Shown one piece after another: positions 1 to 9,295 of a stretch of DNA of 64,000 nt. Under the pieces are notes generated by a model. It saw nothing but the letters and a program-made list of their open reading frames with translations, had not been told where the DNA came from and did not search any database. The stretch is from Desulfoscipio geothermicus DSM 3669 (lineage in GTDB: Bacteria; Bacillota; Desulfotomaculia; Desulfotomaculales; Desulfallaceae), in the NCBI RefSeq assembly GCF_900115975.1, contig NZ_FOYM01000014.1, positions 1 through 64,000 of the forward strand, in the 5' to 3' direction. Within the stretch, counting starts at the first letter, position 1. Every line of letters begins with the position of its first letter. Position numbers and translations under genes: made by a program.

Positions 1-737
1 GGAGAAGCCTCCGGGCTTGTCCCGGAGGAGGTTGTGCGGGCGGCAGCCCGCACTGGATGTCGGACACCCTGCCGAGAGGCAGGGCAGGCCGGCGCTGCGC
101 AAGTGGCAAGCGCGGCAAAGGGTACATCTAGCGCGCTCCCGTGAGGGACGTGACGGAGGAGAGAGGGGTAACCGAGAGGTCCCTATCCGAAGTGTGCAGG
201 TTGAAAGCGCAACGCTGAATGCCAAAGCGGCGGGGTGAGTTGGGGACGCTGCGACCTCTGCGGAACCCAAAACCTGCGCTACGGTGAGGCTAGTGAGACA
301 CCCTAATGGGGAAACCCGGGGCAAACTGAGTAGGCTGAACCTACGGGCAAGGGTGAGGCAGCCCTGTAAGCCACTGAAACGGGGTATGCGGCTCATCACG
401 TGGAGGGTGAGACATGCACGCTGCAGCCAGTGTGGGTGACCCGTCGAGGTCTCCTGGTTACCACCATTAAGGCTAGCGGATATGCAGAACCTAATGAGGC
501 ACCCAGCCGAAAGGTGGGAAAACGGACAGGGGGAGCTAAGTCCCTGGTTGGTGGACATGGGCATATAAGGGAATCCGAAATTGCCCGTGTGCCAGGAGAA
601 GTCAGAGCGCCTTCATAGTAGCGAAGTAGCTCCGAGACCATAACTCGGTGTGAAGTGAAGGAAGGCGTCGTTACTGAAAAGTTGATTCAGAAGCAGACAT
701 GCTAATTGGTAAGTCTCCGTCGTGAAACACTGCCAAG

Positions 738-2228
738 ATGGTTCTGCTTGCGAGGAGACGCTCGAACTTGAAGTGGCACAATCTTTATGGACGCTTGCTC
801 AGTTATCAACGGTTGTATGAGGCATGGCTAAAAGTTAAGGCGAATCAAGGGGCTGGTGGAGTGGACGGAATCAGTCTGTCCGCATTTGAAAGCAAACTGG
901 AAGAAAATCTCCAAGAGCTTTTTAGCGACCTCAAAGCCAAGGCTTACAAGCCATTGCCAGTACTCAGGCGCTACATTCCGAAACGAAACGGCAAAAAGCG
1001 CCCACTCGGCCTTCCATCTATTCGGGACAAGGTCGTACAACAGGCGGTCGTTGATATACTCCAACCTCTGTACGAGACGGAGTTTCACCCGGCCTCTGTC
1101 GGCTTCCGACCTGGAAAAGGTGCGTTCAATGCTTTCGGGCGCATCATCCACTTGATGGAACAAGGCTATGTTTGGGTATATGATGCTGACATCAAGGGTT
1201 ACTTTGACTGTATAGACCATCGAATACTCCTGGGGATTATGAAGCGAAGGATTGCCGACCGTTCCATTCTGGACCTCATCTGGCAGTGGTTAAAGGCTGG
1301 AGTCGTAGAGAATGGCGTGAGAAGTTTCTCAAAGGCAGGTTCTCCGCAAGGCGGAGTCATTTCTCCATTACTTGCCAATATTTACCTGAATGAACTGGAC
1401 TGGGAACTTAATAGGGCAGGCGTGCAATTTGTACGTTACGCTGATGATTTTCTGGTCTTTGCTAAGGATGAAGAAGGCGTCAAGCATGGAGAAGCTATCG
1501 TACGGGATGTCATGAGAAGATTGAAACTCGAACTCTCAGCCGAGAAAACGAATACTTTGCACCTGATGGAGAAACGCACTTTCAACGGAAGGACAATTCC
1601 CGAGCTAGAATACCTTGGAGTGGCTATTCAAGGATGGTTTCGGAAACGAGACGGAACTTGGAGTTTTGGACTCAGATGCACTTCCGATGCCATGAAGGCT
1701 TTCCGAGAAGCTATCAAAGAGCAAACTCCGAAAACTCACACGTTAAGTTTGGACGCATTAGTAAAGAGAGTGAACCCGGTAATTCTAGGCAAGGCAGCAT
1801 ATTGGGCGCAGGCCGCCAAGGCGGTGCAGGTGTACAAATCAGTCCGAGGCCAGTGCCGCTGTGCCACAGCACTCCTTGCTCAACAGGCGACCAGGCTAGA
1901 TGCATATGTCCGTCAGCGTATTCGGCGCTGCCGCCTACCTCAGCGTGGTGGCGGCAAGACGTACAGGAGAGTTAACACGCTCAGCTCAATCTACACCCAT
2001 GAGTGCTTTGTGGGGGCGGGGCTTCAATACGCCGAGAGAATCATTTGGGATGCAGCCACTGGCCTGTCATTGACAGATGACGAGCACTTAGCTATCATCC
2101 GTCAGCGCAGGACAAAGGTAGCATCAGCCAAGCGGCAGCGCAAAGCTGGTGATACAGTATACTGGGCCAAGCGGGCTGCAGCATACGAGCGAGCACAGAA
2201 ACGCATCCGCAAGTTCGAGAGTAAGTAA
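738..2228 (+). CDS. ltrA: Group II intron reverse transcriptase/maturase
   Basis: Intron-encoded protein that binds its own intron RNA, assists splicing and performs target-primed reverse transcription. The 496-residue protein shows the RT palm: an Asp block near residues 148-157 (DADIKGYFD), GSPQGG at 201-206 and the catalytic YADD box at 234-237. A basic C-terminal half fits a maturase (X) domain. No HNH endonuclease motif is evident, so target cleavage may rely on replication-linked priming. It lies inside the intron RNA and stops just before domain V. The reading frame is intact, so the element may still be mobile. Confidence 0.95.
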   Translation: MVLLARRRSNLKWHNLYGRLLSYQRLYEAWLKVKANQGAGGVDGISLSAFESKLEENLQELFSDLKAKAYKPLPVLRRYIPKRNGKKRPLGLPSIRDKVVQQAVVDILQPLYETEFHPASVGFRPGKGAFNAFGRIIHLMEQGYVWVYDADIKGYFDCIDHRILLGIMKRRIADRSILDLIWQWLKAGVVENGVRSFSKAGSPQGGVISPLLANIYLNELDWELNRAGVQFVRYADDFLVFAKDEEGVKHGEAIVRDVMRRLKLELSAEKTNTLHLMEKRTFNGRTIPELEYLGVAIQGWFRKRDGTWSFGLRCTSDAMKAFREAIKEQTPKTHTLSLDALVKRVNPVILGKAAYWAQAAKAVQVYKSVRGQCRCATALLAQQATRLDAYVRQRIRRCRLPQRGGGKTYRRVNTLSSIYTHECFVGAGLQYAERIIWDAATGLSLTDDEHLAIIRQRRTKVASAKRQRKAGDTVYWAKRAAAYERAQKRIRKFESK

Positions 2229-2232
2229 CGTA

Positions 2233-2265
2233 GAGCGGTTTGCGGGAAAACCGCACGAGCCGTTC
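2233..2265 (+). ncRNA. Group II intron domain V
   Basis: A 33-nt hairpin, GAGCGG...CCGTTC, with a GAAA tetraloop. It matches the expected architecture of the catalytic domain V and lies 5 nt after the RT stop codon. A further hairpin follows at about 2269-2304 and is taken as domain VI. Confidence 0.75.
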
Positions 2266-2303
2266 ATTGAGGGGCTGGCCTTGTAAGAGGTCGGCCTACT
2301 CTA

Positions 2304-2924
2304 TCATGAATCAAATTCAAAAACCCTAATAGACGTTGATTTTAAATAAAAATAATGCTTCTGTATTTTTTGATATAATTCATTAAGTGTATAATCTGCT
2401 TCTCTTAAATACTTTTCATAAAGATTATTTAAAACTTCATCCCAATCATAATCTAAATAACCATTCATATGTTTACCTACTATGCCGGTACTTTTTAATT
2501 TTGAGATTAAAGCTATATGTTCTTGATCAGTCATAGCAACAAATGGTTTTGTGTATAGGTAATTTACAAATCTTATACCCATAGCAAAGCTTATAATATA
2601 ACATGCTAAGTTTAGCAGTGCATATGTAAGTTTTGCGATATTGATCAAAATATGCCCGATAATTAATATTGCAACTTGATTCTGTAAAATAAAATCTGTT
2701 AACACTTTGGGGTTATCGATTTGCATGAATTGTTCACCGCACCGATTTACAGCATATATTAACAAAAACAAAATAGAGATTACCTTAATTATTTTCCAGT
2801 AATCCCAAAAGACTTGTTTGCCGACGTAGTAAAAGTGTTTGATATATTTTGGTGCCAGGTTAGATAATCTAGTTATCCTTTCTTGCGTGAAAAAGGTGCT
2901 AAGTTCAGTTTTTATATTTAGCAT
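2304..2924 (-). CDS. Hypothetical membrane protein abutting the group II intron
   Basis: Unrecognised protein of 206 residues. Two hydrophobic stretches (about residues 42-60 and 84-118) predict an inner-membrane protein with both ends in the cytoplasm. Its TGA stop (2304-2306) coincides with the apparent 3' end of the group II intron on the opposite strand. The last codons therefore either touch the insertion point or were created by it, and the natural protein may have been longer. It belongs to the AT-rich accessory region, not to a recognisable operon. Confidence 0.6.
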   Translation of the reverse strand: MLNIKTELSTFFTQERITRLSNLAPKYIKHFYYVGKQVFWDYWKIIKVISILFLLIYAVNRCGEQFMQIDNPKVLTDFILQNQVAILIIGHILINIAKLTYALLNLACYIISFAMGIRFVNYLYTKPFVAMTDQEHIALISKLKSTGIVGKHMNGYLDYDWDEVLNNLYEKYLREADYTLNELYQKIQKHYFYLKSTSIRVFEFDS

Positions 2925-2952
2925 TGTTAATCATTCCCTTCATTTCCCAAAG

Positions 2953-2968
2953 TCTCCGTAGGTTGCAA
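2953..2968 (-). repeat. Dispersed motif, copy 1
   Basis: On the minus strand this reads TTGCAACCTACGGAGA. The same motif recurs at 4235-4250 and 58301-58315 with one or two changes. Function unknown. Confidence 0.4.
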
Positions 2969-3013
2969 ATTTCGGGCATCTCGCCTCTCTCGTAAGACCA
3001 TCTTAATAAAATA

Positions 3014-3040
3014 AACACCCTACAAATAAAGTAAGGTGTT
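3014..3040 (-). terminator. Weak hairpin downstream of PIN gene
   Basis: AACACC pairs with GGTGTT around a 15-nt loop, and on the minus strand it is followed by a TTTATTTTATT stretch. It lies about 90 bases past the PIN-domain stop codon. The short stem makes this a weak call. Confidence 0.35.
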
Positions 3041-3132
3041 AATGCGAAATCACTTTTTTGCTAAAAGGGTTTCAGTCGTCAATATTTAATATTTTTTCTT
3101 ATTCTTGGCCAGACGCTTAAATATCAACTTCT

Positions 3133-3597
3133 TTATCCTATACCATTTGCCCGTCGATAATCGTAAGGCACAACAATGGTTAATGAAGAATCATTTACGT
3201 ATACGAAGTCTTTTGGGTTTTTTGTATAAAGAGGATAAGTTGATGCTGTGGCTGCTATGTAACAGTCTTCAATATGCTTTTCCCGGTATTCCGCGGATTC
3301 TCTGGAGTAGAGTGCTGCTATCCTACCGATACGCTCGTCCACAGACAGAATGGTACTAAACATCGGTAAAACTTTGTTTATTCTTTCTTCTTCTTCGCAA
3401 GAGATATAAGGGTACTGTAGCAATTCTTTTAATGTTACCACCGAAAAGAATATATCCCGATCATCCTGGATCAATTGCTCAATAAGGGTTACGGCAGATT
3501 GCTGGTCAAACATAGCTCTTTCATTTTTCGGTCGGGACTTTCGTTGGGATCTTAAAAAATCAACGGCTATGTTTGTATCCAATAATACCCCACTCAC
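3133..3597 (-). CDS. PIN-domain ribonuclease toxin (VapC-like), copy 1
   Basis: Probable RNA-cleaving toxin of a type II toxin-antitoxin pair. The 154-residue protein has the PIN acidic set: LLDTNI near residue 7, a Glu in TLKELLQYPY, HIEDCYIAATA and NPKDF near the C-terminus. The start overlaps the end of the upstream antitoxin-like gene by 4 bp, which implies translational coupling. A paralogous pair occurs at 12968-13610. The two toxins share long identical blocks such as KSRPKN and TLKELLQYPYIS. The function is inferred from the fold, and the target RNA is unknown. Confidence 0.85.
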   Translation of the reverse strand: MSGVLLDTNIAVDFLRSQRKSRPKNERAMFDQQSAVTLIEQLIQDDRDIFFSVVTLKELLQYPYISCEEEERINKVLPMFSTILSVDERIGRIAALYSRESAEYREKHIEDCYIAATASTYPLYTKNPKDFVYVNDSSLTIVVPYDYRRANGIG

Positions 3598-3776
3598 CTA
3601 TTATCAAAGAACGATGTGTCCTTACCTTCCCACAGGCCCACAAGTGAACGGAATGCTTTTAATCTTCTCTTAATTCGAGCCTCTTTAGTTTCAAACTTGG
3701 TACTAATGCTATTTCCTTTAATTTTTATTACAATCTTTCTCCCGGATGATTTTCTTGAAACGATTCGCTTTGGCAT
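3594..3776 (-). CDS. Antitoxin-like partner of PIN toxin, copy 1
   Basis: A 60-residue basic protein upstream of, and overlapping, the PIN gene. Its C-terminal tail, GLWEGKDTSFFDNR, is nearly identical to the tail of the partner in the second pair, while the N-terminal parts differ strongly. The tail probably inserts into the toxin groove, and the divergent N-terminus probably binds DNA or sets specificity. A good ribosome site (AGAGGTGAAG) precedes the ATG. No known antitoxin family was recognised. The role rests on position and on the shared tail. Confidence 0.7.
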   Translation of the reverse strand: MPKRIVSRKSSGRKIVIKIKGNSISTKFETKEARIKRRLKAFRSLVGLWEGKDTSFFDNR

Positions 3777-3860
3777 AATACTTCACCTCTTACTACAAGT
3801 ATAACTGATCTCTGACTCTTTAGACAGCCCTCAATTTTAGATACATAATTAAAATATTGA

Positions 3861-4191
3861 TCATATAAGAAGTTGCCGTGAATCATGCTGGCCATCATCT
3901 GTGATTGTACTTATTAGCCGGTGTTTCTCAATAAAATACTCCAAGTCAGATTCCCTGATCCGGATCTGTCCACTGGGGAGTAGATAGAACGTCAAAAGTT
4001 TTTTTTAACCACCGCCAGATCGTTACCCCACTCACGCCCAGCCTCTTTGCCACTTCCGACGGTGTCAAAAGCCTATCATCTTTTTCCGCCAGGGCGGTGG
4101 CTTTTCTCGCCAGGTCTGTGAATGTATCCGACGGAATAAAATCCTTAATATACTTCAATTCTTTAAGAAAACTTTTCAGCCTATTATTCAA
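3861..4191 (-). pseudogene. Excisionase/MerR-type HTH gene with a poly-A frameshift
   Basis: A small DNA-binding protein of the excisionase type, beside a tyrosine recombinase. The open frame (TTG start at 4191, ribosome site AGAGGTGAAA) encodes the helix-turn-helix LLTPSEVAKRLGVSGVTIWR and then runs into a nonsense tail, stopping at 3946. In the next frame the expected wing and C-terminus appear (FYLLPSGQIRIRESDLEYF) and stop at 3861. The switch falls at a run of eight A (minus strand, 3999-4006), where seven would restore the frame. This is either a sequencing or indel error, a real mutation, or a slippage site. Confidence 0.8.
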
Positions 4192-4234
4192 ACGGTTTCA
4201 CCTCTTTACAACGTGTTTCATTTATTGCATCATA

Positions 4235-4250
4235 TCTCCGTAGGCTGCAA
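4235..4250 (-). repeat. Dispersed motif, copy 2
   Basis: Minus strand TTGCAGCCTACGGAGA, just downstream of the stop of the 61-residue gene at 4255-4440. See the copies at 2953 and 58301. Confidence 0.4.
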
Positions 4251-4254
4251 TTTT

Positions 4255-4440
4255 TTAAAACTTTTTATCTGCCCAATCAATGTCCTCGTCAATTGTTTTA
4301 AGAATGAGCATTATGTTTTTTATTTCCTCCCTTGGGACCGCAAATTTATTTATTAAAGCATTAACTTCGTCAATGTGATTTTGGTAATACTGAAGCAGCT
4401 CCGGTACATCCGCAATCGATTCTTTAATAAATTTTTCCAT
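4255..4440 (-). CDS. Small hypothetical protein
   Basis: A 61-residue acidic, largely helical protein of no recognised family. A strong ribosome site (GAAGGAGGAG) stands 3 nt before the ATG, which supports real translation. It lies between the excisionase and the recombinase in the same direction, so it may belong to an integration/excision operon or simply be cargo. Confidence 0.55.
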   Translation of the reverse strand: MEKFIKESIADVPELLQYYQNHIDEVNALINKFAVPREEIKNIMLILKTIDEDIDWADKKF

Positions 4441-4477
4441 TTACTCCTCCTTCGGTATTTGATGGTATTTTTACTAA

Positions 4478-5446
4478 TCAGTTAACAAAATGTTGATTAT
4501 ACGCCTGCTTTTTTCGCTCCAGCGACACCCGCGCATAAACCTGGGTTGTATTCGGTGAACTATGACCCAGTAGCGCCTGTATGTCTTCCAGCCTGGCACC
4601 GTGGTTGACCATAGAAGTGGCCATGGTGTGCCTGAATACGTGTGGGTGGATATTTTTATTTATTACCACCCGTGAGGCAATTTTTTTGAATATCAAATGG
4701 ATTGACCGTTGTGATAATCGTTTGGGCTTACCCCTCTCCGTCACAAAAAGAGCTTTTTCAGTATCTTGACGGCTGTCAAGGTATTTTTTAAGCGCGTGGG
4801 CTGCCCGGGCACCGATAAACACCACTCTTTCCTTGTTTCCTTTTCCGATAACCGAAAAGCATCTCTCTTGCCAGTCAATATCCGACCGGTTAAGGTTATG
4901 TATCTCGGCCAGCCGGCACCCGCTGGCGTAAAAAACTTCGAGCAACGCTTTTTCCCTCAGGGTATGACAACCCTCCCGAAGAATTTCTAACTCATCAACG
5001 CTCAGCGCTTTGGGAATGCGCTGTTCCAGTTTAGGCAACTTGATTTTCCGGGTGGGATCAAAACTAATAAGTTCTTCCGTTATAAGATAATCAAAAAATG
5101 TTCTCAGCACGCTGATGTAGTATCGAATGGTACTTATTTTTAATTCCTGACAACTTGAAAGCCAGTTCCTTATATCCCCCGGAGTAATCTTGTTTACAGG
5201 CTTTTCAGTGTATGCCCCGAAATTTAAAATGGTTTTGCGGTAATTCCGTAAAGTCTTTTCGCTAAGACCTTCCATTTTCTTGGCCAGGAGAAACATATTC
5301 ATTTTTTGTGATATATCCGGGTGTGTTTCTCCAGTGGCTATTTTCTTAATTTCGTATTGGCTCAGTAAATCATGTAGTTTTTCTTTGATTTTTTTTTCAC
5401 CAGACGTACAAATAACGGTTATTTGATCAATTAAGGTGTCAAGCAT
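4478..5446 (-). CDS. Tyrosine recombinase/integrase (XerC/D type), copy A
   Basis: Site-specific recombinase that cuts and rejoins DNA through a 3'-phosphotyrosine. The 322-residue protein has a SAM-like N-terminal core-binding domain (about residues 45-125) and the catalytic set R178, H269, R272, H295, Y304. With the neighbouring broken excisionase it forms an integration module, so it is the leading candidate for having integrated the 5.5-36 kb block. A remnant with nearly the same last residues lies at 59196-59231. A second, different recombinase is at 38266-39120. Confidence 0.93.
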   Translation of the reverse strand: MLDTLIDQITVICTSGEKKIKEKLHDLLSQYEIKKIATGETHPDISQKMNMFLLAKKMEGLSEKTLRNYRKTILNFGAYTEKPVNKITPGDIRNWLSSCQELKISTIRYYISVLRTFFDYLITEELISFDPTRKIKLPKLEQRIPKALSVDELEILREGCHTLREKALLEVFYASGCRLAEIHNLNRSDIDWQERCFSVIGKGNKERVVFIGARAAHALKKYLDSRQDTEKALFVTERGKPKRLSQRSIHLIFKKIASRVVINKNIHPHVFRHTMATSMVNHGARLEDIQALLGHSSPNTTQVYARVSLERKKQAYNQHFVN

Positions 5447-5501
5447 ATCAACTCACCTTTTTAAGTGGATCTTCACCATTTTTTCAGGACTGAAAATAAA
5501 T

Positions 5502-5545
5502 AAAGAACAAAGACCTTGGTGAATACACCAAGTCTTTGTTCTTTA
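5502..5545 (-). terminator. Long terminator hairpin
   Basis: A stem of about 19 bp with a single bulge (AAAGAACAAAGAC... pairing with ...GTCTTTGTTCTTT), followed on the minus strand by ATTTATTTTC. It ends the transcript of the large secreted-protein gene. Confidence 0.75.
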
Positions 5546-5566
5546 GTGGGTAGTACCATGATTCTG

Positions 5567-8500
5567 TTAATCTCGTCTGCGTTTCAACCATTTACCGATA
5601 TTAACATCAGCACTAACTTTCATTTGCTCAGGCGTTCCGGACACAAAATAGTTAAGGTTGGTTTTAATTTGTCCACCTTCAGCGTCCCCGAAAGCCAATA
5701 ATTCATCTACTGTCATTACTTCGCAAAAATCAAAGACATTTTTGTTTAAAGCAGGCTTAAATTCACGATCCCACTTATCTTCATCGTTATAATTTTCCAC
5801 ACCGGCCGGTGCGTTAATGGAAACGTTACCATAAGCCGTTACGGTGTCTAAAGTGGCGATACCATCGTAAATTGAGCCATATGAAATATCAGGCTCAAAG
5901 CCGCTATCCCTTATTGTCCTATAACCACTTCCGTGGGAACGTTTCTCCTTAATTATTGCCGTTTCAAACTCACCAGGTAGGTACTTTGTTTCGCCGGGTT
6001 GCAATATAACGTCCCATTTAACCGGCAACCTTGCATAGTCGCTATCAGCGGTTTCGTGCCTGTAAACTACCTGTAGATCTTTGCAATTCATGATAAATTG
6101 TGAATTATTCAGGAATCCTTGGTTTACTTTATAGGTGTCAATGAAACGGTAAAGGAGTTTTTCAGTGTACTTCTCTTTAGTTTCTTCCACTCGCTCACCG
6201 ATATGCTTGATAGTAAAGCCATCGATTTTGCTATACCCGCTATGAGGGAGCATAAATATATACTTTTCCGTGCCATCTTTTTGGGTTACAGAATCGTAAT
6301 AATATCGCTGCCCGTTAATATTTATTGTTCGACCAGCTTTGTCATAAGGGTTATTAAAATATTGTATTAACTCGCGATTTGTAAATTGATCTTCGTAATA
6401 CTGATCCAAATATCTTCGTATCCGACCTTCATAATTAGCGATAAATATACGATAATTGGAAGTGTTTGACAACATACCTTTAAATTCATCTATTGAATTT
6501 GCAAGCCAAACTTTGCAGAATACCATAGGTCCCACAGCTCTCATGTTGCTTATATCCTGTTCGCTGGCCGGTTTCCCTGGAGATCTATCATCTATGGCAA
6601 TTGGCCGGTATACCTCTACCCGACTCCAGGTATAGCCAGGTACGGTTTCATATACAGGCTTGCCAATAGTCCAATCTTCGGGATCGTCGGGAACCCATTT
6701 CATAACTGTTTTGAACGCTGGCTTCAACACAAATACTTCCTGGTCGTCTTCGTTTTCTTTGTACCACTGCGGGGCACCAAACTGTAAACCTGTAGCATCG
6801 CAAAAATAAAATACCCGGTCATAATCGTCCGCCGGGGGTTGGTACTTGTATTCATCCGGCGCGTAGGGGTCGTAATTTTCTTCAATATGAACAACTACAG
6901 ATAAATAGTTTATCTTATACGGCTTCCATCCTTTCACTTTCGCATCTTGCGGTAATTTAACCATAACCCACTTGGTTTCTTTGGCTCCCAGGTTTACAAA
7001 TACATCCCTTGATTCAGGTATGAAAGTTCTAACCTTGGCTTTTACGGCCCAATCGTTGGGATTGTATATCGGGATAATTATCTGCCGCCATTCCTCGCGG
7101 TTAAGATAATCACCGAAAGGATAATAAACTTGTTTGGGTTCCCTTGTACCCCACTTGTAATGTGAAAGACTTTCGTTCATATACCTTGGCGACGGATAGA
7201 CTTCCGCAGGATACAGGTATCGTTTGGGTTGGGAGGGGTCTTGAACACGCTTGGTTTCATACCCGATGAGAACCTGCCTTTCCTGCTCAACGAATTTACC
7301 CTCGTTTAAGTAGGCCCAGCCGGTTTTGTTGCCTTGCTGGTCGCATTCAACCAGCACTTGGGGAGAATTTTTCGGAAAAACCCAATATCCAAACACCTCT
7401 GTCCCGTCGGTTAGAGTATGCCAGGAGGGGCGTTCTACCGGTAGTGATCTGGATACGTCTTCATTCGGTACTAGCCTGGCCCTTACTTTAACATTTACTT
7501 CGGCTTCTTTATATGGCAGTTTTTTAACTTCCGGCAGCCATACTTTTTCTTTGATTGTTTCGTATATCGGCTCTTGTACTTCCATCGCCGGGTAGTATGA
7601 GGCGTAGTGGCTTTCTTCCCTGGGGGTTGTATTTTCGGTTATGTTATGGCTTTTTTCTAATGTGTTGTTATCATAATTTGACTCGTCTAATAGTTCGCCC
7701 GATTCCAGTTTAAATTGCCTATCTTTCCAGCCATTTTCCCAGATACGGTTAATTGCTATCACGGGGGTTGTACCCTTACTCGCTGTATATACCCAACCGT
7801 CATCTTTGTCTATATAGACTGTTCCTCCAGGCTCCATAAAAACAAATTTGCTGTCCCGCAGCTGGTAGTTGCCTGCTGATTGCTTAACGTAAAAACGAAG
7901 TTCTGCAAACCCAGGCTTGTTGTAATAGCTTCTAAATACGGCGGCTACTTTGTAGGTTTCGCCTTCTATGAGTGCATCGGCCATACGGCTTCCTGCGCTG
8001 TTATACAAGTTCAGGTCCATGGCGGCCAGGTCAACGTCGCCGCTGGGCGGCTCATTGCTGCCGCTGTTGCCGCCGGTCATTTCCGACGTTAGTACGTTGT
8101 CCGAGTAGGTTGTTTCCATTGCCCCGTCTTTGCCGTAAATTTTGTAGTATTCACCTTTAAGTTGGAAGTCGGCTTGTGTTACCAGCGGTTCATTTACCCA
8201 TTTGCCGTCTATATAGTTTCTATTGACCGTGACAATCAGGGTGAAGTCGTTTTCGGGCAGAGCGTAACCGAACTCCCAAAATAACGTGCTGGCTACCTGG
8301 TTTTGCGCCAATTCAGCTTCCTTGCTTGCCACCAGTTGCGGTTCGCCGCCTTTTTCCTGGATGAAGGCCCGCAGGTGGGTCTTGTCTTTAACCGTAGTGA
8401 AGGGGGTTTGGTTGATAAGCTGGACTGTCCATTTTTCTTCTTCGCCCGGGTTCCTGGCCACCTTCTTTTGCTTCAGCCCGATCAGGGCCAGGTTATAGTT

Positions 8501-9202
8501 ATAGTTGATATACACGTCTGTGTTTACCTGGACATTGCCTTTATGGGTGACCAGGGCCTTGGCGGCATCGGCGGTCAGTAAGGAGCTGCCCACCTGGCCG
8601 CCTTTATCGCCTTTCAGGTAGGTGGTGGCGTAATAGAAGCCTTCGTAATCGTTGCCGTCTTTGCCTACCCAGGCGACGCTGTAATTAGGTGGTCTATTAT
8701 ATAGCTTATAAGGATCTTTGGTTGTTGCATCGTCCGGGCCGGGTGTTAGTTTGCCTATAACCGGGGCGTTGGGATTGTTCTGTATTTCCACGTTTGTATC
8801 CATCGTGGTAGCCTTGATATACGGGTTTTCCCTTAAGCCGTTGTGGATTAAGAAATAATCAATATTTTCAGCGGTGGCTATTTGAAATTTGGTGCTTTTT
8901 AAAATGGCGTATGCGAAGGGGTCATTTTCGCGAAGGTCTTTTTCTACTGCCGCTGTATAACCGCTGTTAAGCTTGCCGGGTAAGCAGAATACCGGCATGT
9001 AACTGCCATGGATAGCATAATTGTTATACATAACGCCACCGTCGTTTAGAAATATACGGACATATTGGTTGTGTGTGTTAACACGGCCCGGGTAAGGACT
9101 GGGTAATGGATCTGACCATCGTTTTTCGTATTTAGCTTGTGCCAAACCTGTGGGCAGCAAAAAAAACATAATAAATAGAGAGAAAAGTAATATCTTTTTC
9201 AC
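5567..9202 (-). CDS. Very large secreted protein of the Tad/T4SS block
   Basis: A 1211-residue protein with an N-terminal signal peptide (MKKILLFSLFIMFFLLPTGL, cleavage near AQA). No catalytic family was recognised. It is rich in Tyr, Asp and Pro, has few Cys, and carries repeated beta-type stretches, as expected for an extracellular structural or adhesive protein. It is the last gene of the minus-strand block and has terminators on both sides (9259-9280 upstream, 5502-5545 downstream), so it may be independently expressed. A surface or pilus-tip role is inferred only from the signal peptide, size and neighbours. Confidence 0.75.
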   Translation of the reverse strand: MKKILLFSLFIMFFLLPTGLAQAKYEKRWSDPLPSPYPGRVNTHNQYVRIFLNDGGVMYNNYAIHGSYMPVFCLPGKLNSGYTAAVEKDLRENDPFAYAILKSTKFQIATAENIDYFLIHNGLRENPYIKATTMDTNVEIQNNPNAPVIGKLTPGPDDATTKDPYKLYNRPPNYSVAWVGKDGNDYEGFYYATTYLKGDKGGQVGSSLLTADAAKALVTHKGNVQVNTDVYINYNYNLALIGLKQKKVARNPGEEEKWTVQLINQTPFTTVKDKTHLRAFIQEKGGEPQLVASKEAELAQNQVASTLFWEFGYALPENDFTLIVTVNRNYIDGKWVNEPLVTQADFQLKGEYYKIYGKDGAMETTYSDNVLTSEMTGGNSGSNEPPSGDVDLAAMDLNLYNSAGSRMADALIEGETYKVAAVFRSYYNKPGFAELRFYVKQSAGNYQLRDSKFVFMEPGGTVYIDKDDGWVYTASKGTTPVIAINRIWENGWKDRQFKLESGELLDESNYDNNTLEKSHNITENTTPREESHYASYYPAMEVQEPIYETIKEKVWLPEVKKLPYKEAEVNVKVRARLVPNEDVSRSLPVERPSWHTLTDGTEVFGYWVFPKNSPQVLVECDQQGNKTGWAYLNEGKFVEQERQVLIGYETKRVQDPSQPKRYLYPAEVYPSPRYMNESLSHYKWGTREPKQVYYPFGDYLNREEWRQIIIPIYNPNDWAVKAKVRTFIPESRDVFVNLGAKETKWVMVKLPQDAKVKGWKPYKINYLSVVVHIEENYDPYAPDEYKYQPPADDYDRVFYFCDATGLQFGAPQWYKENEDDQEVFVLKPAFKTVMKWVPDDPEDWTIGKPVYETVPGYTWSRVEVYRPIAIDDRSPGKPASEQDISNMRAVGPMVFCKVWLANSIDEFKGMLSNTSNYRIFIANYEGRIRRYLDQYYEDQFTNRELIQYFNNPYDKAGRTININGQRYYYDSVTQKDGTEKYIFMLPHSGYSKIDGFTIKHIGERVEETKEKYTEKLLYRFIDTYKVNQGFLNNSQFIMNCKDLQVVYRHETADSDYARLPVKWDVILQPGETKYLPGEFETAIIKEKRSHGSGYRTIRDSGFEPDISYGSIYDGIATLDTVTAYGNVSINAPAGVENYNDEDKWDREFKPALNKNVFDFCEVMTVDELLAFGDAEGGQIKTNLNYFVSGTPEQMKVSADVNIGKWLKRRRD

Positions 9203-9258
9203 GCTTACAAACCTCCTCCGTTCTTTTAAATTGAAAACGGCTCTCTAAAAATAAAAAG

Positions 9259-9280
9259 CCGGGGTTTTTAATCACCCCGG
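9259..9280 (-). terminator. Terminator between membrane gene and large secreted gene
   Basis: The CCGGGG/CCCCGG stem is followed on the minus strand by CTTTTTATTTTT. It lies after the 303-residue membrane-protein gene. Confidence 0.75.
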
Positions 9281-9295
9281 TGAGAAGTACATTGT

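Larger units (their letters stand above)
34..2304 (+). mobile_element. Group II intron (ribozyme plus reverse transcriptase)
   Basis: A retroelement that splices as RNA and re-inserts into DNA using its encoded reverse transcriptase. About 700 nt of structured, gene-free RNA precede the RT. The 3' side carries a recognisable domain V just after the RT stop, a domain VI-like hairpin, and an end near CTAT at 2301-2304. The 5' end is uncertain: a GTGCG start at 34 follows a GC-rich hairpin at about 8-28, but GTGCGGG pairs with nearby CCCGCAC, which is unusual for an intron start, so the true boundary may lie upstream of the window. The class was not determined. Confidence 0.8.

Noticed and set aside
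17-618. Open frames in the first 700 bases on both strands
   Set aside because: They fall in group II intron RNA, lack ribosome sites and have no protein-like composition.
7326-8581. Plus-strand open frames of 70-92 residues inside the large secreted-protein gene
   Set aside because: They are opposite-strand shadows of a 1211-codon gene with a signal peptide and have no start signals.
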